64,000 nt of DNA from Pyrus communis (taxonomy: Eukaryota; Streptophyta; Magnoliopsida; Rosales; Rosaceae), in contig NC_084814.1 of assembly GCF_963583255.1 (NCBI RefSeq), positions 16,590,464 through 16,654,463 of the forward strand, written 5' to 3'. The notes below the pieces were generated by a model. It had not been told where the DNA came from. It was given only the letters and a program-made list of their open reading frames with translations, and did not search any database. Shown here in pieces: positions 25,245-38,298 of the stretch. The translations under genes were made by a program, and so were the position numbers. Each line of letters starts with the position of its first letter. Position 1 is the first letter of the stretch.

Positions 25245-25560
25245 GAATCGAACTTGAGCAGATCCTCTGAGAAGATAGAGAAAGTCTTTAGGCTTCCCCT
25301 CATAAAATATAGTCATGCGACCTTCCTTGAAGATGATCAACATAGCCCACCTTATAGAAGTCGACTTGAGCTGAGGCAAGAGCGCTTTCATGACCCGCCT
25401 TCTCGCTCTTCAACTGTTCATTAGCCTTAACAAAGTCTTCATTGACGTTGCGCATCTCATCAAAGTCTTTATTAAAGAACTCAATGGCCAGCAACATGCC
25501 CTTCAGCTCCTCATCCTGGATGCAAATTCATTGGCAATCTTTTGAAGAGGATCGATCTTG
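25245..25560 (-). pseudogene. Coiled-coil gag-like fragment
   Basis: Minus-strand reading gives AIEFFNKDFDEMRNVNEDFV and then KANEQLKSEKAGHESALASA, a charged heptad-like helix, followed by DFYKVGYVDHLQGRSHDY. There is no ATG at a sensible place, and stops flank the ~65-codon core. It resembles coiled-coil segments of repetitive plant gag-like proteins, but I cannot name the family. It sits between two divergent host genes and is most likely a dead fragment. Confidence 0.35.
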
Positions 25561-26062
25561 TTGGAAACCCTATCAAGTCACAAAGTCTTAGCAGTCAATA
25601 TGCTATGATATGTTGTCAATATGGCGTTCATATGTCACCGATGACATTGTTGATACGGCCTTGATATTTTGCCATAGCAGATTTTTGAAATTTTAATCGA
25701 TTCTTTTATGCAAACAATAACACATGGATAGTATAAAGAATTTTTTACGTGAGTAATACTAGAAAAAATAAATTTTCGTTAAAAAAAGCTAGTACAAATT
25801 TGTGTTTCGGAGAATATTTTTTTTATGAACAATAATATTAATAATGTGTTTCAAATTCATTTTGGTAAAAATTGAACCGAAAAAATATCACTATGCCGAA
25901 TAAGTAACGGACAGGAAAATGATAGTTCAGATTATTGATTTAGCAACAGTGCTATTCAAGCCAAATTCCCCAATAGAGACCAAAGCAAGCACCGCTTCTC
26001 CAACTCAGCGAATCTCTCTCCCTCTCTGAGTCTGAACCAGTGGAAGCTCCTGCAATTCGACA

Positions 26063-29000
26063 ATGAACAGGTACGCTTTGATCATCAAAACGACGGCGTT
26101 CCAATCATTATGTGCCCTAGCCTCCATCCGGTCCCGAATTTGCCACAATTTCACGCCTTTTTCCATTCGTTTTTGCTGATATGCGATTAGGCTCTGCAAA
26201 TTAAGGTTCAAATATGTTGGGATTTAGTCTAATTGTGATTATTTTCTCATAACACGGCTTGATTATCAGAAGAAATCTTGCTGAAAGTATCAAAAGATTG
26301 AAGCTTTCTCAAAGGACTTTGTGTACTGACGCAGCTGCAAAAGTTTCCAGCTCCAATGGTGCCCAACCCGGCAATGTAAATCTCTTGAACTTCACCCATT
26401 ACATGTTATTCATATTTTGCTACATGGGTTTTCTTTTTCTGGCCATATATCGGACCCGAAATAAGTGTTTTTTTACAGCTAAGTATATTTTGTATTTACC
26501 CAGTAATGTGGATTAACTTGCAAGAATAGTAATGTTTCCCCATTGTTGGGTTTGATGATTCCTTTTAAAATCCACAGGGTCGTGTGGAGCAGCCGAATTT
26601 TTCGAATAAAAGCAATCCGTATGACATTGCGATTGTTGGAGGAGGGATGGTTGGCATGGCTCTTGCTTGTTCCTTGGGTAGGTAGTGTTTTTTGTTTGTT
26701 TTAGACTTTGTTAATAACTTCATTGTTGTAGATGATTATGTACGTTCTTGTGTTAGAGACTCAGGGAATAAGTTGTTTAACTAAATCAAGTTGCAATTAC
26801 GGTTGATATCATGTCGCCAGTTCTTATTAGTTCCTTCACCCGGCATTATTCCCGCTTTGTTACAAGTCGAAGGCCAGTTGAACAGTTATCGAGTTTTTCA
26901 TTTGTATTGACTTACTTAACATGTATGATTCATCTAGTGTGGATTCTTAGATTTACAGCAGATAGACTGACAACTTTTACATGAGTGACTTTTTGAATGG
27001 GTTTGGTGGAGCACCGTAATGTGTGCTTAAAGACGTGACTTCACTCGGTTAATATTACTTTGGTTTGGTTCAGGTCAAAAGAGATTAGAAGAAAGTTTGT
27101 GAATTAGTTTGTGATGTTGTGCTTTTTGTTGCTCAAGCTAAATAGTCTAATAATAAATTCATCTTTAGTAGGAGAATTATTTTGTGATGTAGCACATTTC
27201 TTCACTGATACACTAAAAATTTCAATCTATCGTCTTATTCTTGTGCTGCTTTAGCAAAAATGCCGTTGACAAAGCAATTGAAAGTTGCCATCATTGATAG
27301 CAATCCCGCAGTATCAAATGGGCTTAGCATCAAGAAAGAAGACCCCCCTGATCCAAGGGTCAGTACAGTAACACCTGCGACCATATCTCTCTTCAAAGGT
27401 ATTGAACTCGACATATTTGTTGTTATTTGTATGTGCCAGCATGAATTTCTCACGTTCTCCACTAGCAATCATGTTAAGTGAGCTCAAATAAGATGAGATG
27501 TACCTTGTATTCCCCATTTGTAGGAATGATTGACATGCTTACTTATTTTTATTTTAACCAGCTTTCTTGGGTAGTCAGAAACAAATATTAAACTTGTTAT
27601 GGAATTTCAATAACAATTGTACTTTACAGATATTGGCGCTTGGAAATATGTGGAACAGAATAGACGTGCATATTTTGATCAAATGCAGGTGACTGACTTT
27701 TCCAAATTTCATAGCAGTTTAGTAGTTACCATTCTGTTTGTGTTCCCATGTTGACTTACTGTATTTTTCAGAATTGATTCAAATTAATAAACCTTTCACT
27801 ACTGAAAAATCATGATCTCAACCACTAGTATACATATCTAATTGTTCAGTTTTCCCTCGTTAGTTTGCTTTTATACCTTTTACACATCTTTATTGTAGTT
27901 GATCATGAGAAACAAATTGATAGATGGTCTCAGACCAGACTTGTTTGTTTTAGTCCCATTGCAAACTCTACTGTCTGATCATTGACAAGGAATAATGGGC
28001 AACAGAATCTGATAGACGAGAGATTGTGCGAATGAGCGCATTTTGTTGAAATGATACAACTTGACCAATGTTTAGGGGTTTAGGATGGGACCACAGTAAT
28101 TACTCATGGCTAGTGCGTTAGTTAATAATCATTATGTAAATAATTTCTCTCACAGTGAATTTGGTCTTGTCAACTGAAAGGGAGATAGCCCAGTTTGAGA
28201 GAATTGTGCTTCACTATTGAAAGGTTTGGTAATTTGAAAGATATGCTGTATATACTTTGATTAATTTTATACAAGGCTCATTATTATGTTCAAGCTTGAC
28301 TGAGTTGATGTTTTTAAATAAAATTTTGTTCTGAACTTCTCTTTTTGTTTTTACATCAATAGTTCAACTCCTAATGGCCTTTTATAGTGAATTTATATTT
28401 TCTCCCAACTCTGTTCTGTTGCGTCCTACTCTCACTGTGGTTTCGTCTTAAAATGAATTACAGTGCTCTTTAAATATTTCCATCTAGCTGACGCGATATG
28501 ATGGATGATTGGTGGAGGTTGAATTTAGTGAAAGACTTATCTATTCTTCTATGATCTCTTGTAGGTTTGGGACTATACTGGCTTAGGATATACAAGGTAC
28601 GATGCAAGAGATGTACATAAAGATTCTCTGGGGTAAGAAGTAGATGATTTTTTTTTTCTTTTTGCAATTCATTTATTAGCATTACTAGGAGGATCTGATA
28701 CCGATTTCGACTTATGATCAGGTGTGTAGTGGAGAATAAAGTACTGCACAGTTCTCTATTGTCATGTATGCAGGTATCTAGCAAAGCTGAATGGTTAATT
28801 TTTTATTTTATTTTATTACAAACGAAACCTGTAATCACTCGTGTAATTTCTTGGTTCATATTGTTCTTGTTTTGTCTCTTTATTTTTGGTGGCTGAGTTG
28901 TGTGTTCTCATATTTATTATTATCTATCCGTTTTCCTTGAAGATATCATTTCCTGACATTTTTTTTTTCTTGATAAATAGTTTCTCTAAACCACCGTCCA

Positions 29001-30332
29001 TTCTTCTCTTAATTCTCTGTCGTGTTTTAGAGAAATGACATATGTGTTGTTTTCATTTGTTGCATGCAAGTCTTAATATTTTCTATTTGCTAATAAGGTT
29101 CAACTTTAACAGAATACAGATTTCCAGAAGACTATCTACCCTTCCAGATTGTCCACAATGACTTTACAGCCAAGAAACTTATCCTCGGGGGTGGGAAGCA
29201 CGTCATCTGGATTGAATGAGCAGGGGAACTTAGCGAAGCTTGATCTAATTGATGGCAACAGTCTATATGCAAAATTGGTGGTAATTTTCGGTTGCATTTG
29301 AAGAATTCTATTTCCCCTTTAAATGATAATAAGATCACAGAAACAGCTAAAGTCATAATGGCAAAGTTTCAGAAAATACTGTAATTCGTAAATTATGGAT
29401 TGGCATCAAGTCACATAGTCTTACTGCAGGTTGGAGCTGATGGGTCCAAGTCACGTGTTAGAGAGTTGGCAGGATTTAAGACAACTGGATGGAGTTACTC
29501 GCAGAATGCAATCATTTGTACTGTCGAACATAGTGTGGAAAACCGATGTGCATGGCAACGCTTTCTACCTGCTGGGCCAATTGCACTTTTGCCAATAGGT
29601 GATAATTTCAGCAATATTGTTTGGACTATGAAACCGAAAGAAGCAACTGACCGTAAATTAAAGGCTGAGGATGAATTTGTGAAAGATGTCAATTATGCTC
29701 TGGATTATGGATTTGGTCCACATCCTAATTCAAGCACCTCGGGAGGTGGAGGCATATTTTCTTGGTTTAAAACAAACACGAATTTATCTGCCAATGATTG
29801 CTTCAAAGTTCCACCGAAAGTGTTGAAGTTGGCGTCTGAAAGAATGGTGTTTCCATTGTCTTTGATGCATGCCAACAACTACGCGTCAAAGCATGTGGTT
29901 CTAATCGGCGATGCAGCACATACCGTTCACCCTTTGGCTGGACAAGGGGTTAATTTGGGTTTTGGAGACGCGTTTGCTCTTTCAAGAATCATTTCGGAGG
30001 GAATTGCAGTGGGAGCAGATATTGCCGAGGTAGGTGAATTTTCTTTTAGTCTTTTATTTATCAAAATTCATTGGTTGAATCGACTCATTTGATGACGTAT
30101 CTCTAAACTTATGCAGGTATCGTTGTTGAAGAAATACGAAGCAGAGCGGAAATCAGCAAATGTCACGATGATGGCAATCCTGGACGGGTTCCAGAAGGCT
30201 TACTCCGTTGATTTCGGTCCTTTAAATGTTTTACGGGCAGCTGCATTCAATGGAGCACAGTACTTTCCACCCCTTAAGAGGAGTATTATTTCATACGCAT
30301 CAGGGGATCAAAGATTGCCAATTTTCTCTTAG
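26063..30332 (+). CDS. COQ6: Ubiquinone biosynthesis monooxygenase COQ6, mitochondrial
   Basis: Family role: FAD-dependent hydroxylase of the UbiH/COQ6 type that hydroxylates the benzoquinone ring in coenzyme Q synthesis at the mitochondrial inner membrane. Ten exons join in frame: 26063-26070, 26270-26375, 26578-26677, 27255-27398, 27630-27688, 28565-28632, 28722-28773, 29113-29280, 29430-30029, 30117-30332; all GT/AG, 1521 nt = 506 aa. Exon 1 contributes only 8 coding bases (ATG AAC AG). The Arg/Ser-rich start (MNRRNLAESIKRLKLSQR) fits a mitochondrial presequence. FAD motifs are intact: the dinucleotide fold IVGGGMVGMALACSL, the DG motif VGADGSKSRVRELAG and the GD motif LIGDAAHTVHPLAGQGVNLGFGD. 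Length matches the plant family. The gene looks complete and functional. Confidence 0.95.
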
Positions 30333-31231
30333 AGACAGATGTAAATATTGTGAGACGTTTTCATTTTTTCCGTCAGTCTTGTAAAACAATAAATGTTCTT
30401 GTCAACAATCTTATGCCTCGGGGATTCTTGAGCCATTTTCTTTTCAAGTAAAACTTACAAGTCGTATTCCCAGTTGTGCAATTTGAGAAACTCAAATTCA
30501 AAAGCACGAGCGCCATAAACAAATCTGTCACGCTTGTACAGATTTACGTCAATGCAAAGCCGGAAGAACACGACGCCCTTAAAAACGCCGGAGGAAATCG
30601 CCGGACCATCGAAACACAACTGGTCTTGTTTTCATGAGCGGAACAACACCAGCAAAGTTGATGTTTCCCTTGTGACTAATTAAGTTGTAAACACTCTCTT
30701 AATCCAAATTATAGCATCCACAATTCAGAAAAAAAACATAAAAGTTGGAAAAACATCCTCACATCGCACTTTGTACATATACACACACTCACTTATTCCA
30801 AACTCCAAAAAATGGCTACAATGCTCCATCCTTTTTCTGCAATCCATGCGATCTGCAATTTTTTGAAAACATTAGGGAACTAGGTAGTTAAAAGATTTGT
30901 ACTTAAAACATAGATCCTACACGTTCAAGTAATTACAATGTATGCGAGAGTAAGTGCCCGTTGGTTCTACTCATACGCACTTTCGTTATAAGCATGCATG
31001 AATTTGTAAATGCAAGTACTTCCTAAAGAAGCACTACAAATCGCACTAAAAAGTGATTTTAACCACTCCAAAAGCACAATATCCTTCAAATAAATCTAAC
31101 CGAAAAATTAGTACGAGAACCATTTGGATTTGGAATTACTAACATAAAAAGGCATATAGCAAAATTTAGTGTCAGAAGAACCACAGGTTAACACATTCAG
31201 TTGAAGAGATCAAGAACTAGAATATTGTTAC
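30333..31231. other. Intergenic between convergent COQ6 and the resistance gene
   Basis: COQ6 3' UTR with an AATAAA-type signal near 30389. A less AT-rich block at about 30480-30660 has coding-like composition but no frame I recognise. Nothing else is supported. Confidence 0.5.
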
Positions 31232-33835
31232 CTAGTTAGCAGCCGATGAGATAATACGCCCATTAAGTATAATCTTCGGAACATTAGCGATTTTGTGCCA
31301 ATCCTCACCTTCTTCCGGTCTGCATCTTCTGGTTAGAGGACAGTTGTAAATCTCCAACTCTCTCAATGCCGTGAGGCGATGCATGCCCTTTGGAAAATCA
31401 GACAGATGGGAACTGTTTCTAATCTTTATTTGTTGGAGAAAAGTGAGATTCTCGAACCACTCCGGGAGTAACTCGAGATAAGTACAATATCCCAAATGCA
31501 ACGTTTTCAGAGTGTTTGCAGACTCTTGAAGCCAATGCGGCAACTCCTCCAAATTTGAACCTACAATCCACAACGATTGAAGACCTCGGATACCTTCTCC
31601 CGACCTCGTCAGATCAAGAACACGACAATTATAGATAGCCAAATTCTCCAATGCAGTCATATTACATGACAGAGACTTCATATTTTGACAGTTCACTATA
31701 ATCAACGTTCGAAGATTAGGCAGGGTTCGCACCCTTCCCCGAAGGATATAAGATATTTGCACGCAGTGATGTATAAAGTTCGAAGAGAGGTGAGACGTCC
31801 AATTACTTCCGGCAAATGGCGCTGATTTATGGTTAAACCCAAGTACCTGAGGCTAATCAGGTTTCCCATGTTTTCAGGTAACTCCTTGATTTTTCCACAG
31901 TTTATAAGCAGTAAGGTCTGCAAATGCTGCAGCTCGCAAATGGAATCAGGAAGCTTCTTTATCCGCTGATTATACGACAGGTCGAGGTATCTCAAGTGAC
32001 TCAAGTTACCGATGGAACTAGGCAGTAACTCGAGGGTCAAGTTACTAAGATCTAGAACCCGGAGGTAGTTGAACATTGAGATGCATCTCTTCAAAAAAGA
32101 TTGATTGTTGACACCAACTTCTGTATGAAGATATTCACTATTCAAGTCTGGAATTAGAATGGTTCGCAATTTCTCAAAAGGGAGTAAGAATTCGGGGTCT
32201 TCTTCTTTATCCTTGGACAATTCCTTTTGAGATATTGACACATGCCGGATCATCGTGGAAGATTCACCAGGACGAAAATTTAGAGATGAGTATTCTAGCT
32301 GTGCTGTTGAGATTGCTAAATCATGAACTAGATCGTGTATTCTAAACCGTACAAAAAGGACATTATCTTCCTCAATCTGGAAGAAATATCTAGAACATAA
32401 TTTCCTAATGTAGTCCAGACCGATATCTTCAAGTTCTTGGTATCCTCTGGAGGATTGAACAAAGCCTTGAGCCATCCACAACGGGATCAATTCTGAACTT
32501 CGAAATATGTAGTCCTTGGGGAACAGTGAACAAAAGGCAAAACAAGGTTTCAAGTAAACTGGCAACGCATTGTAGCTTAACATGAGTGCAGGTAAAATGC
32601 CGTCACTTCCTTGTTCCAATTTCCATATGTCACTATCTCTTACATGTGACCAATAACGTTCGTCCTTGTTCGAGCAGAGTAGGCCACCTAGGGTATACAA
32701 GGCAAGTGGAACCCCTCCACACTTCTTCACAATATCTTCCCCTATTTTCATCAAGTTCGGATGGTTTTGCTCTTCTCTTCTTGCAAATGCCACTTTTATG
32801 AATATGGTCATGCAATCTGAGAGGGGAAGAACTTTCAACAGATGCATGTGTGCATACCCCATAAGCAAAGCTACTGATTCATTGCGCGTTGTTACAATAA
32901 CTTTACTCCCGCAAGCTGCAACATTTAACAAAGATTTTAAATCAATCCATTTTTTGACTGTTATTCCCATTGGCCCCTTGTCCCAGACATCAACCAACAC
33001 CAGCAAAAGTTTTTTACCAGTCATAGCACGTCGCAACTTCATTTGCATCTGTTCAATACTTTCGTCACCACATTTTTGGCTGGTTGCCGCAGTAACAATT
33101 TCGCGAAGCAATCTTTTACTATCAAAATCGTCTGAGACGCAAACCCATATTCTTAACTCAAAGTTGGTCACTACCATGTTATCATTATACACCAATTTAG
33201 CAAGCGTAGTCTTTCCCAATCCTCCTAATCCATTAATTGAAATAACAGAAACATTCTCCTCATCACCTGGACCAGTGTGAGTGTCCTTAAAAAGTTGGAC
33301 GACAATCTGTTCTTTTTCGCTCTCTCCCTATAACATCTGGGGCGTGCACAAAAGAGTGGGTCTCCCTCTCCATGTGCATGCCATGCCAATCTGCAGATCG
33401 TTCGGCGAGATTGAATTGAGCTTTTGCAGCTGCAATCTCACCTAACCTTTCTCTAATATCCTTGACTCTATGGCCCATTTTGTAGCTTGACACGAATGAA
33501 TTTCGATGTGAAAAGAAGTTGCGTACCTTTCCTTTGATGGTGTGACTCCCAGTCCCAAGGCTGAGCACCTGCATCCGCAACTTTTGAAACTCGAATTCAT
33601 CGAGGACATCGTCTATATGGCAAACGTCTTTCAGCTTTCCCAACCAATCAGTGAGAAGGTGATCCTTCCGCTGTTTTTCCTCCGCATCGAGAAGAACTTT
33701 TGCGATGGTTGATAGGGTTTCCCGAAGTTTGTTTAGCTCATATTTGACATCAAATGCCAAAAACAATTCTTGGTAAGCATGGGAAGCAAGCCTTTTCAAC
33801 ACTCTCTCTACAACGTTAAAGGAGAATGACTCCAT
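31232..33835 (-). pseudogene. CC-NB-LRR disease resistance protein (RGA type), frameshifted twice
   Basis: Family role: intracellular immune receptor that binds ATP/ADP through the NB-ARC domain and detects pathogen effectors. From the ATG at 33835 the coiled-coil domain is read (MESFSFNVVERVLKR; EDVID-like DDVLDEF) up to VIGRER. There a 2-bp loss in a GA run (about 33318-33328) shifts the frame and stops it at 33287. The second frame carries NB-ARC: P-loop GLGGLGKTTLAKLVYND, RNBS-A, kinase-2, VIVTTRN, CGGVPLAL, CFAFCSLFPKDY and an IHDLVHDL in the MHD position, then LRRs. A second shift near 31735, consistent with one missing base, moves to the frame 31762-31232, which finishes the LRRs and ends at the usual GEDWHKIANVPKI... 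tail. Kinase-2 reads LVLVDVW where LVLDDVW is normal. It is otherwise full length, so decay is recent. Confidence 0.9.
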
Positions 33836-34182
33836 TAGTTATTCAGGAGGAAACAAGAGAGATGTTTTGAAGGAGGTACACACATACAACACAAGCAAGC
33901 TCTTTCTTTGTTTTTTCTGTGTTTGCTGGTGAGCAAGCTGTAAGACTTGAAGTCACCGATAGCAATTTCAAGGAAACATACTCGGAACCCAGAAAACAAA
34001 CGCTACAAAAACGCCATACAAAATATAAAATGTAAAATCCAATTGACCAAAACACTTGTGTGATGCAGGAGAGGGCCCAACCGAGTGGGCGGTCATCTCT
34101 TCTTTTATGCAACTTGCATAATGCAAGTGTGATCAATGTGGTTCCATATGCCTTGCCGGGTCCTCTTCGTAGAGTAGTAATT
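33836..34182. other. Upstream region of the resistance gene
   Basis: No gene is recognised. The open frame at 33843-34136 has no recognisable domain. Confidence 0.5.
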
Positions 34183-35350
34183 CTTATCTTTGTACCAATG
34201 TTCTAAAAGAAACTAGGCGTTAGTCGAGCTGTGGGTTGAAGCCTAGCGCTTAGGCGGTTAGGTGAAAGTCTAGGCGGGCTAGACGGTTTTAAGTATATTT
34301 ATTATATATTATATAAATTAACTTAAATCATAATATTTTGAATGTTTAGCAATTTAAATTAATTAATTTATAGGTATAAAATAATAACTATGTTGAATAT
34401 AATATATGGATGACCCACATGAATAGTTTGATACTATTTATCCAAAGAAAAATCAGATGGATTAAGAAAAACGGATGTGTTACTATTCATGCACAGTATT
34501 TCATTATTCATTTGAGGAAAGTTTCTGAAGTGAATTGTAATGCTATAGTAATCCTTTGCTTATAAAATAAGAGCATACGAAGAAAGGAAGTAGGGCTGGG
34601 TTCGGTTTAAATCAGTTTGGTTTTTGCCAAAATCGAAATCGTATCGAAATTTCGGTTTAGTTCGGTACATTTTTTTTCAGTTTGATTTTTTTCGATTTGG
34701 TTTCAGTTTGGTTCGGTTTTTTTCGTGATTTTTTTGTTTTTGTTTTTTAAATCTGGATATTGGTGCTTATCTTTGTACTAAGGTTCTAAAAAAAACTAGG
34801 TGCTAGTCAAGCTGTGGGTTGGAGCCTAGCGCTTAAGCGAAAGTGTAGGCGGGCTAGACGGTTTTAAGTATATGTATTATATATTATATAAATTAACTTA
34901 AATCATAACATTTTGAATGTGTAGTAATTTAAATTAATTAATTCATAGGTATAAAATAATAAGTTTGTTGAATATAATATATGGATGGCTCACATGAATA
35001 GTTTGTTACTATTCATCCAAAGAAAAATCAAATGGATTAAGAAAAACGGATGTGTTACTATTCATGCACAATATTTCACTATTCATTTGAGGAAAGTTTG
35101 TAAAGTGAATAGAAATGCTATAGTAATCATTTGCTTATAAAATAAGAGCATACGAAGAAAGGAAGTAGGGCTGGGTTTGGTTTAAATCGGTTTGGTTTTT
35201 CACCAAAATCGAAACCGAACCAAAATTTTGGTTTGGTTTGTTTCATTTTTTTTTTAGTGTGGTTTTTTTCGGTTTTGGTTTTTTTCAATTTGGTTTCGGT
35301 CCGGTTCAGTTTTTTTCGTGATTTTTTTTTTTAATCTGGATATTGGTGCT
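34183..35350. repeat. 585-bp tandem duplication (two copies)
   Basis: Copy A (34183-about 34766) and copy B (about 34767-35350) run in parallel from TTATCTTTGTAC through TTCTAAAA, CTAGCGCTTA, GGCGGGCTAGACGGTTTTAA, AAAAACGGATGTGTTACTAT and GGAAGTAGGGCTGGGTT to AATCTGGATATTGGTGC. They differ by scattered substitutions and small indels. The start of each unit (CAATGTTCTAAAA / TAAGGTTCTAAAA) resembles the end of the hAT-type element at 55649, suggesting a duplicated end of a larger related element. Confidence 0.85.
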
Positions 35351-36370
35351 TTTGCCTCAAATGAATACAAACTGGGGCGACTCGCAATGATGGTTGCATC
35401 AAACAAATCATCAATATTTGCAATACGAACATAAACATTTGTAAATCCTAAAGTCCTTAATGTTGAATAATCCCTTAGACGGGGTAACAAGAATACAACA
35501 AATCTTCAACATGAGTTCTAACCAATCCCTCCATGAAAATCTGCTCCCAACAAATCATCAAACAATAATCATAAAGAAATATCCTTAAAGAACCAAAACT
35601 TGAAAGCATATTTGCAATACGAACTGACAACACAAACCCATAAATAACTAACAAGCCCACAACACAAAAATCGAAGAAATCTGCAATACGAACCAAAACA
35701 ACAACCCATAAATTTACACCAAAATTTCAGCCTCCCTCTCTGGAATTTACCTTAAAAAAAACCCATAAATCGACAAAATAAATAAGAGAGACTAAAGATC
35801 TCACCCTGGAGTGAGAAGATCGAGAAATGGAGAGAGAAGAATGGAGAAATTGGAGGCAGGGACATGGAGGGAGTCTGGAGGCAGGGGATAAGAGAGAAAA
35901 GAGGGGAATGAAAAATGGAAAGAGAAAATTAGAATCCCCTACAATTTTTTTATGTCTTTTAGACTAAACATTTGTGTCTTTTTGAAATTTGATTAAAGTG
36001 TGTCATTTTTACGCATTGGAAAGTAGATTTTTTGGTTTCCTCTTCTTCTTTGGAAAGAGGAAAGCATTATAACTTTGGGTTTTTTTCCTTTTCCTATTCT
36101 TCTTCTTCCCTGATTACTCTGTAAATTCTCATCTTCTTTTTGTGTTCCGTTTCCTCTTCTTCTGTTTTGCTCTATAATTCTCCTTCTTCGATGGAGTGCA
36201 GAGATAAAGGTAGTCGTGATGGCAAGAGAGAGGAAGTCGTGGTGCAGAGAGAGGGAGTCGAAGCGGCTAGAGTGTTTTCAATTCTGGGTTTTATTTGAAC
36301 TTTCTTCCCATAAACCCTTCACTCCTCCGCCTAGACCACCTAGGCCATCTAAGAGAGCCTTGGTGGGCGA
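35351..36370. other. Unassigned, probably interior of the same repeat family
   Basis: No conserved protein was recognised; the open frames at 35254-35696 have no recognisable domain. Near 36325 the text GCCTAGACCACCTAGGCC is of the same palindromic 'CCTAGG' style as the ends of the family. The copia fragment begins right after it, so this may be element DNA interrupted by that insertion. Confidence 0.35.
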
Positions 36371-38043
36371 CTAACAGGTATACTTGCTATAGTCATCAAG
36401 TAACATGTAATAGTTGAAACCACTAAGTGAAATCCTTAAGGCAGAACCCCACAAATCACAATGAAGCAACTCTAAACATTGTGTAGATACAGATCTAGTA
36501 GTATTGAAGGGAAGTTTGTGATTCTTAGTAAGAGAACAATCAGCACAAAAGAAATCAACAACATACTTTTCTTGTAATGCTACTTTATTTCTAGACAATA
36601 TCCTTCTAAAGATGGATGATGAAGGATGTCTCAATCTTTTGTGCCAAACTTTGACATGAGCTTTGACACTTGTTAAGGCTGAAGGAAATGAAGAGGGTGT
36701 ACTGGATGCTTGAAATGGATATAAGCCATCTTTAATTGGTCCCTGCAAAAACATCTTTCCTGAAATACGATCTTTGACAGTGATTCCATTAGGGTCAAGA
36801 GTTAATGCACAATTATTGTCTTTTAGAAATTGATAAGCAGGCAATAAATTGTGTTTCACGTGAGGAACATGTAAGACATTGCTCAGTTTAAAGGAACCAT
36901 GAGAAGTATTCAAAGAGGAATGACCAACATGAGAAATGTAAACCTTGTCTTCACTAGTATATAGAGATGGTGCTGAGATATTTGCGATATCATTTGTGAT
37001 ATGAGAGGTGGCACCAGAGTCAATCAGCCAAAATGGATTAGACTTGAAGAGTAGGGAGCACATAAAGCACCCAATTTTGCAGGTGGTACTCTTCCAAAGA
37101 TCTCATGGTTCATGCGATCAAAGCAATAAATTGCTTCATGACTAGTGGAGCCACAAATTTGACAAGGAACCTTATAATCTATGTGAATTGAAGAGTTCTA
37201 ATAATTTCCAGGAGAGCCTTAATAATTGCCACGAGAATAGTTACCTCGATTATGCCTTGATAGTTGTTATGATTGAAATTTCCTTGATTGTTCCCTCTGT
37301 TGGTGTTGTAGCCTCGATTATTACGATCTCGATTAGAATTGTGCCTGAATGAGTTTTGCAATGGCTGATTTTGAATAACAAAGACTTGTGGAGGAGTATG
37401 GAGAAGAAGTGCCTAAAACTGCATAGAGGAAGCCTGAAATGGCTCAATGATGGTGGATGACATGGATTGTTTTATGCGAGCCATAAAGATCTCTTTTGTA
37501 AGAAGCAAGCCATGAAGTTTATCAAGAGAGGTAAATGAGAGACGAAGCATAATTGAGTCAGTGAAGGACTCAAATTCATCAAGCAAACCATGAAGAGTTG
37601 CTGCAATTAAGGTGCGATCAGAGACAACAGATATAGCGGTTGTGAGAGAGTCATAGATTTCTTTGATTTGTTATAGGTACTCAGAGATCGATTCAGAGCC
37701 TGTTTGAACTAATTGAAGACGAGATCGTAGTTGATGAATATGAGCATCCAATACACCACCAAATCGTTGCTCAAGTTTGATCCAGAGATTATGCGATGAT
37801 GAAACACCAACAGTGAAGGGAATAATCTCCTCAGACAGTGTAGAGTTCAACAAAAAAAAGTAGGTTTTTATATTTTTCATACCATGATTCAAAGGCAGGG
37901 TTGAGAGAGCAATCAGGCAAGAGCAGCGATGGACATGGTTCAATGTTGTCAATGAGGCCGAGGAGCTTAAACTGACGTAGAATAGGTGCAAACAAGGCGC
38001 AACATGGAAGGTAGTTCGATCGTTTCAACTTGATCAGAACCAT
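36371..38043 (-). pseudogene. Ty1/copia gag-protease-integrase fragment, truncated
   Basis: Starts at an ATG (38043, MVLIKLKRSNYL) with a copia gag domain split over two frames (HNLWIKLEQRFGG, HIHQLRSRLQLVQTGSESIS). A disrupted Gly/Asn/Arg-rich stretch follows (37179-37447). Then 37063-36371 encodes the protease-like LIDSGATSHITND, the gag-pre-integrase (VWHKRLRHPSSSIF, CADCSL) and the first integrase block, ending at LLDDYSKYTC. The element breaks off there; RT, RNase H and a 3' LTR are missing. Shifts between the gag frames show it is dead. Confidence 0.85.
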
Positions 38044-38298
38044 ACTACCTATTCTGAATCGTCAAAGAGGTATAAGAATTTGATGCTGGAAAAATTCCAG
38101 AAATTCAAGAAAAATTAGGGTTTGGCAATGTCGGTTTGATTGGAGAAGATGACTCCGAGGGCAATGCCATGACTAACAGAAATTAAATCAATGCTCAAAA
38201 TAGAAATTGTAGGTATGAATTCAAAGAAAATGAGAGAAAATCAATGAACATTCATCGATTTGAACAGCGGAAGAGGATCGATCGTCGTGAGGCAGAGC

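Larger units (their letters stand above)
24825..26062. promoter_or_regulatory. Divergent PAM71 / COQ6 intergenic region
   Basis: The two genes are transcribed away from each other with about 1.2 kb between start codons, so the region must hold both promoters. No TATA box could be assigned with confidence. It also contains the coiled-coil fragment at 25245-25560. Confidence 0.5.

Noticed and set aside
32666..33280. 204-codon plus-strand open frame
   Set aside because: It is antisense to the NB-ARC domain of the resistance gene; all conserved signal is on the minus strand.
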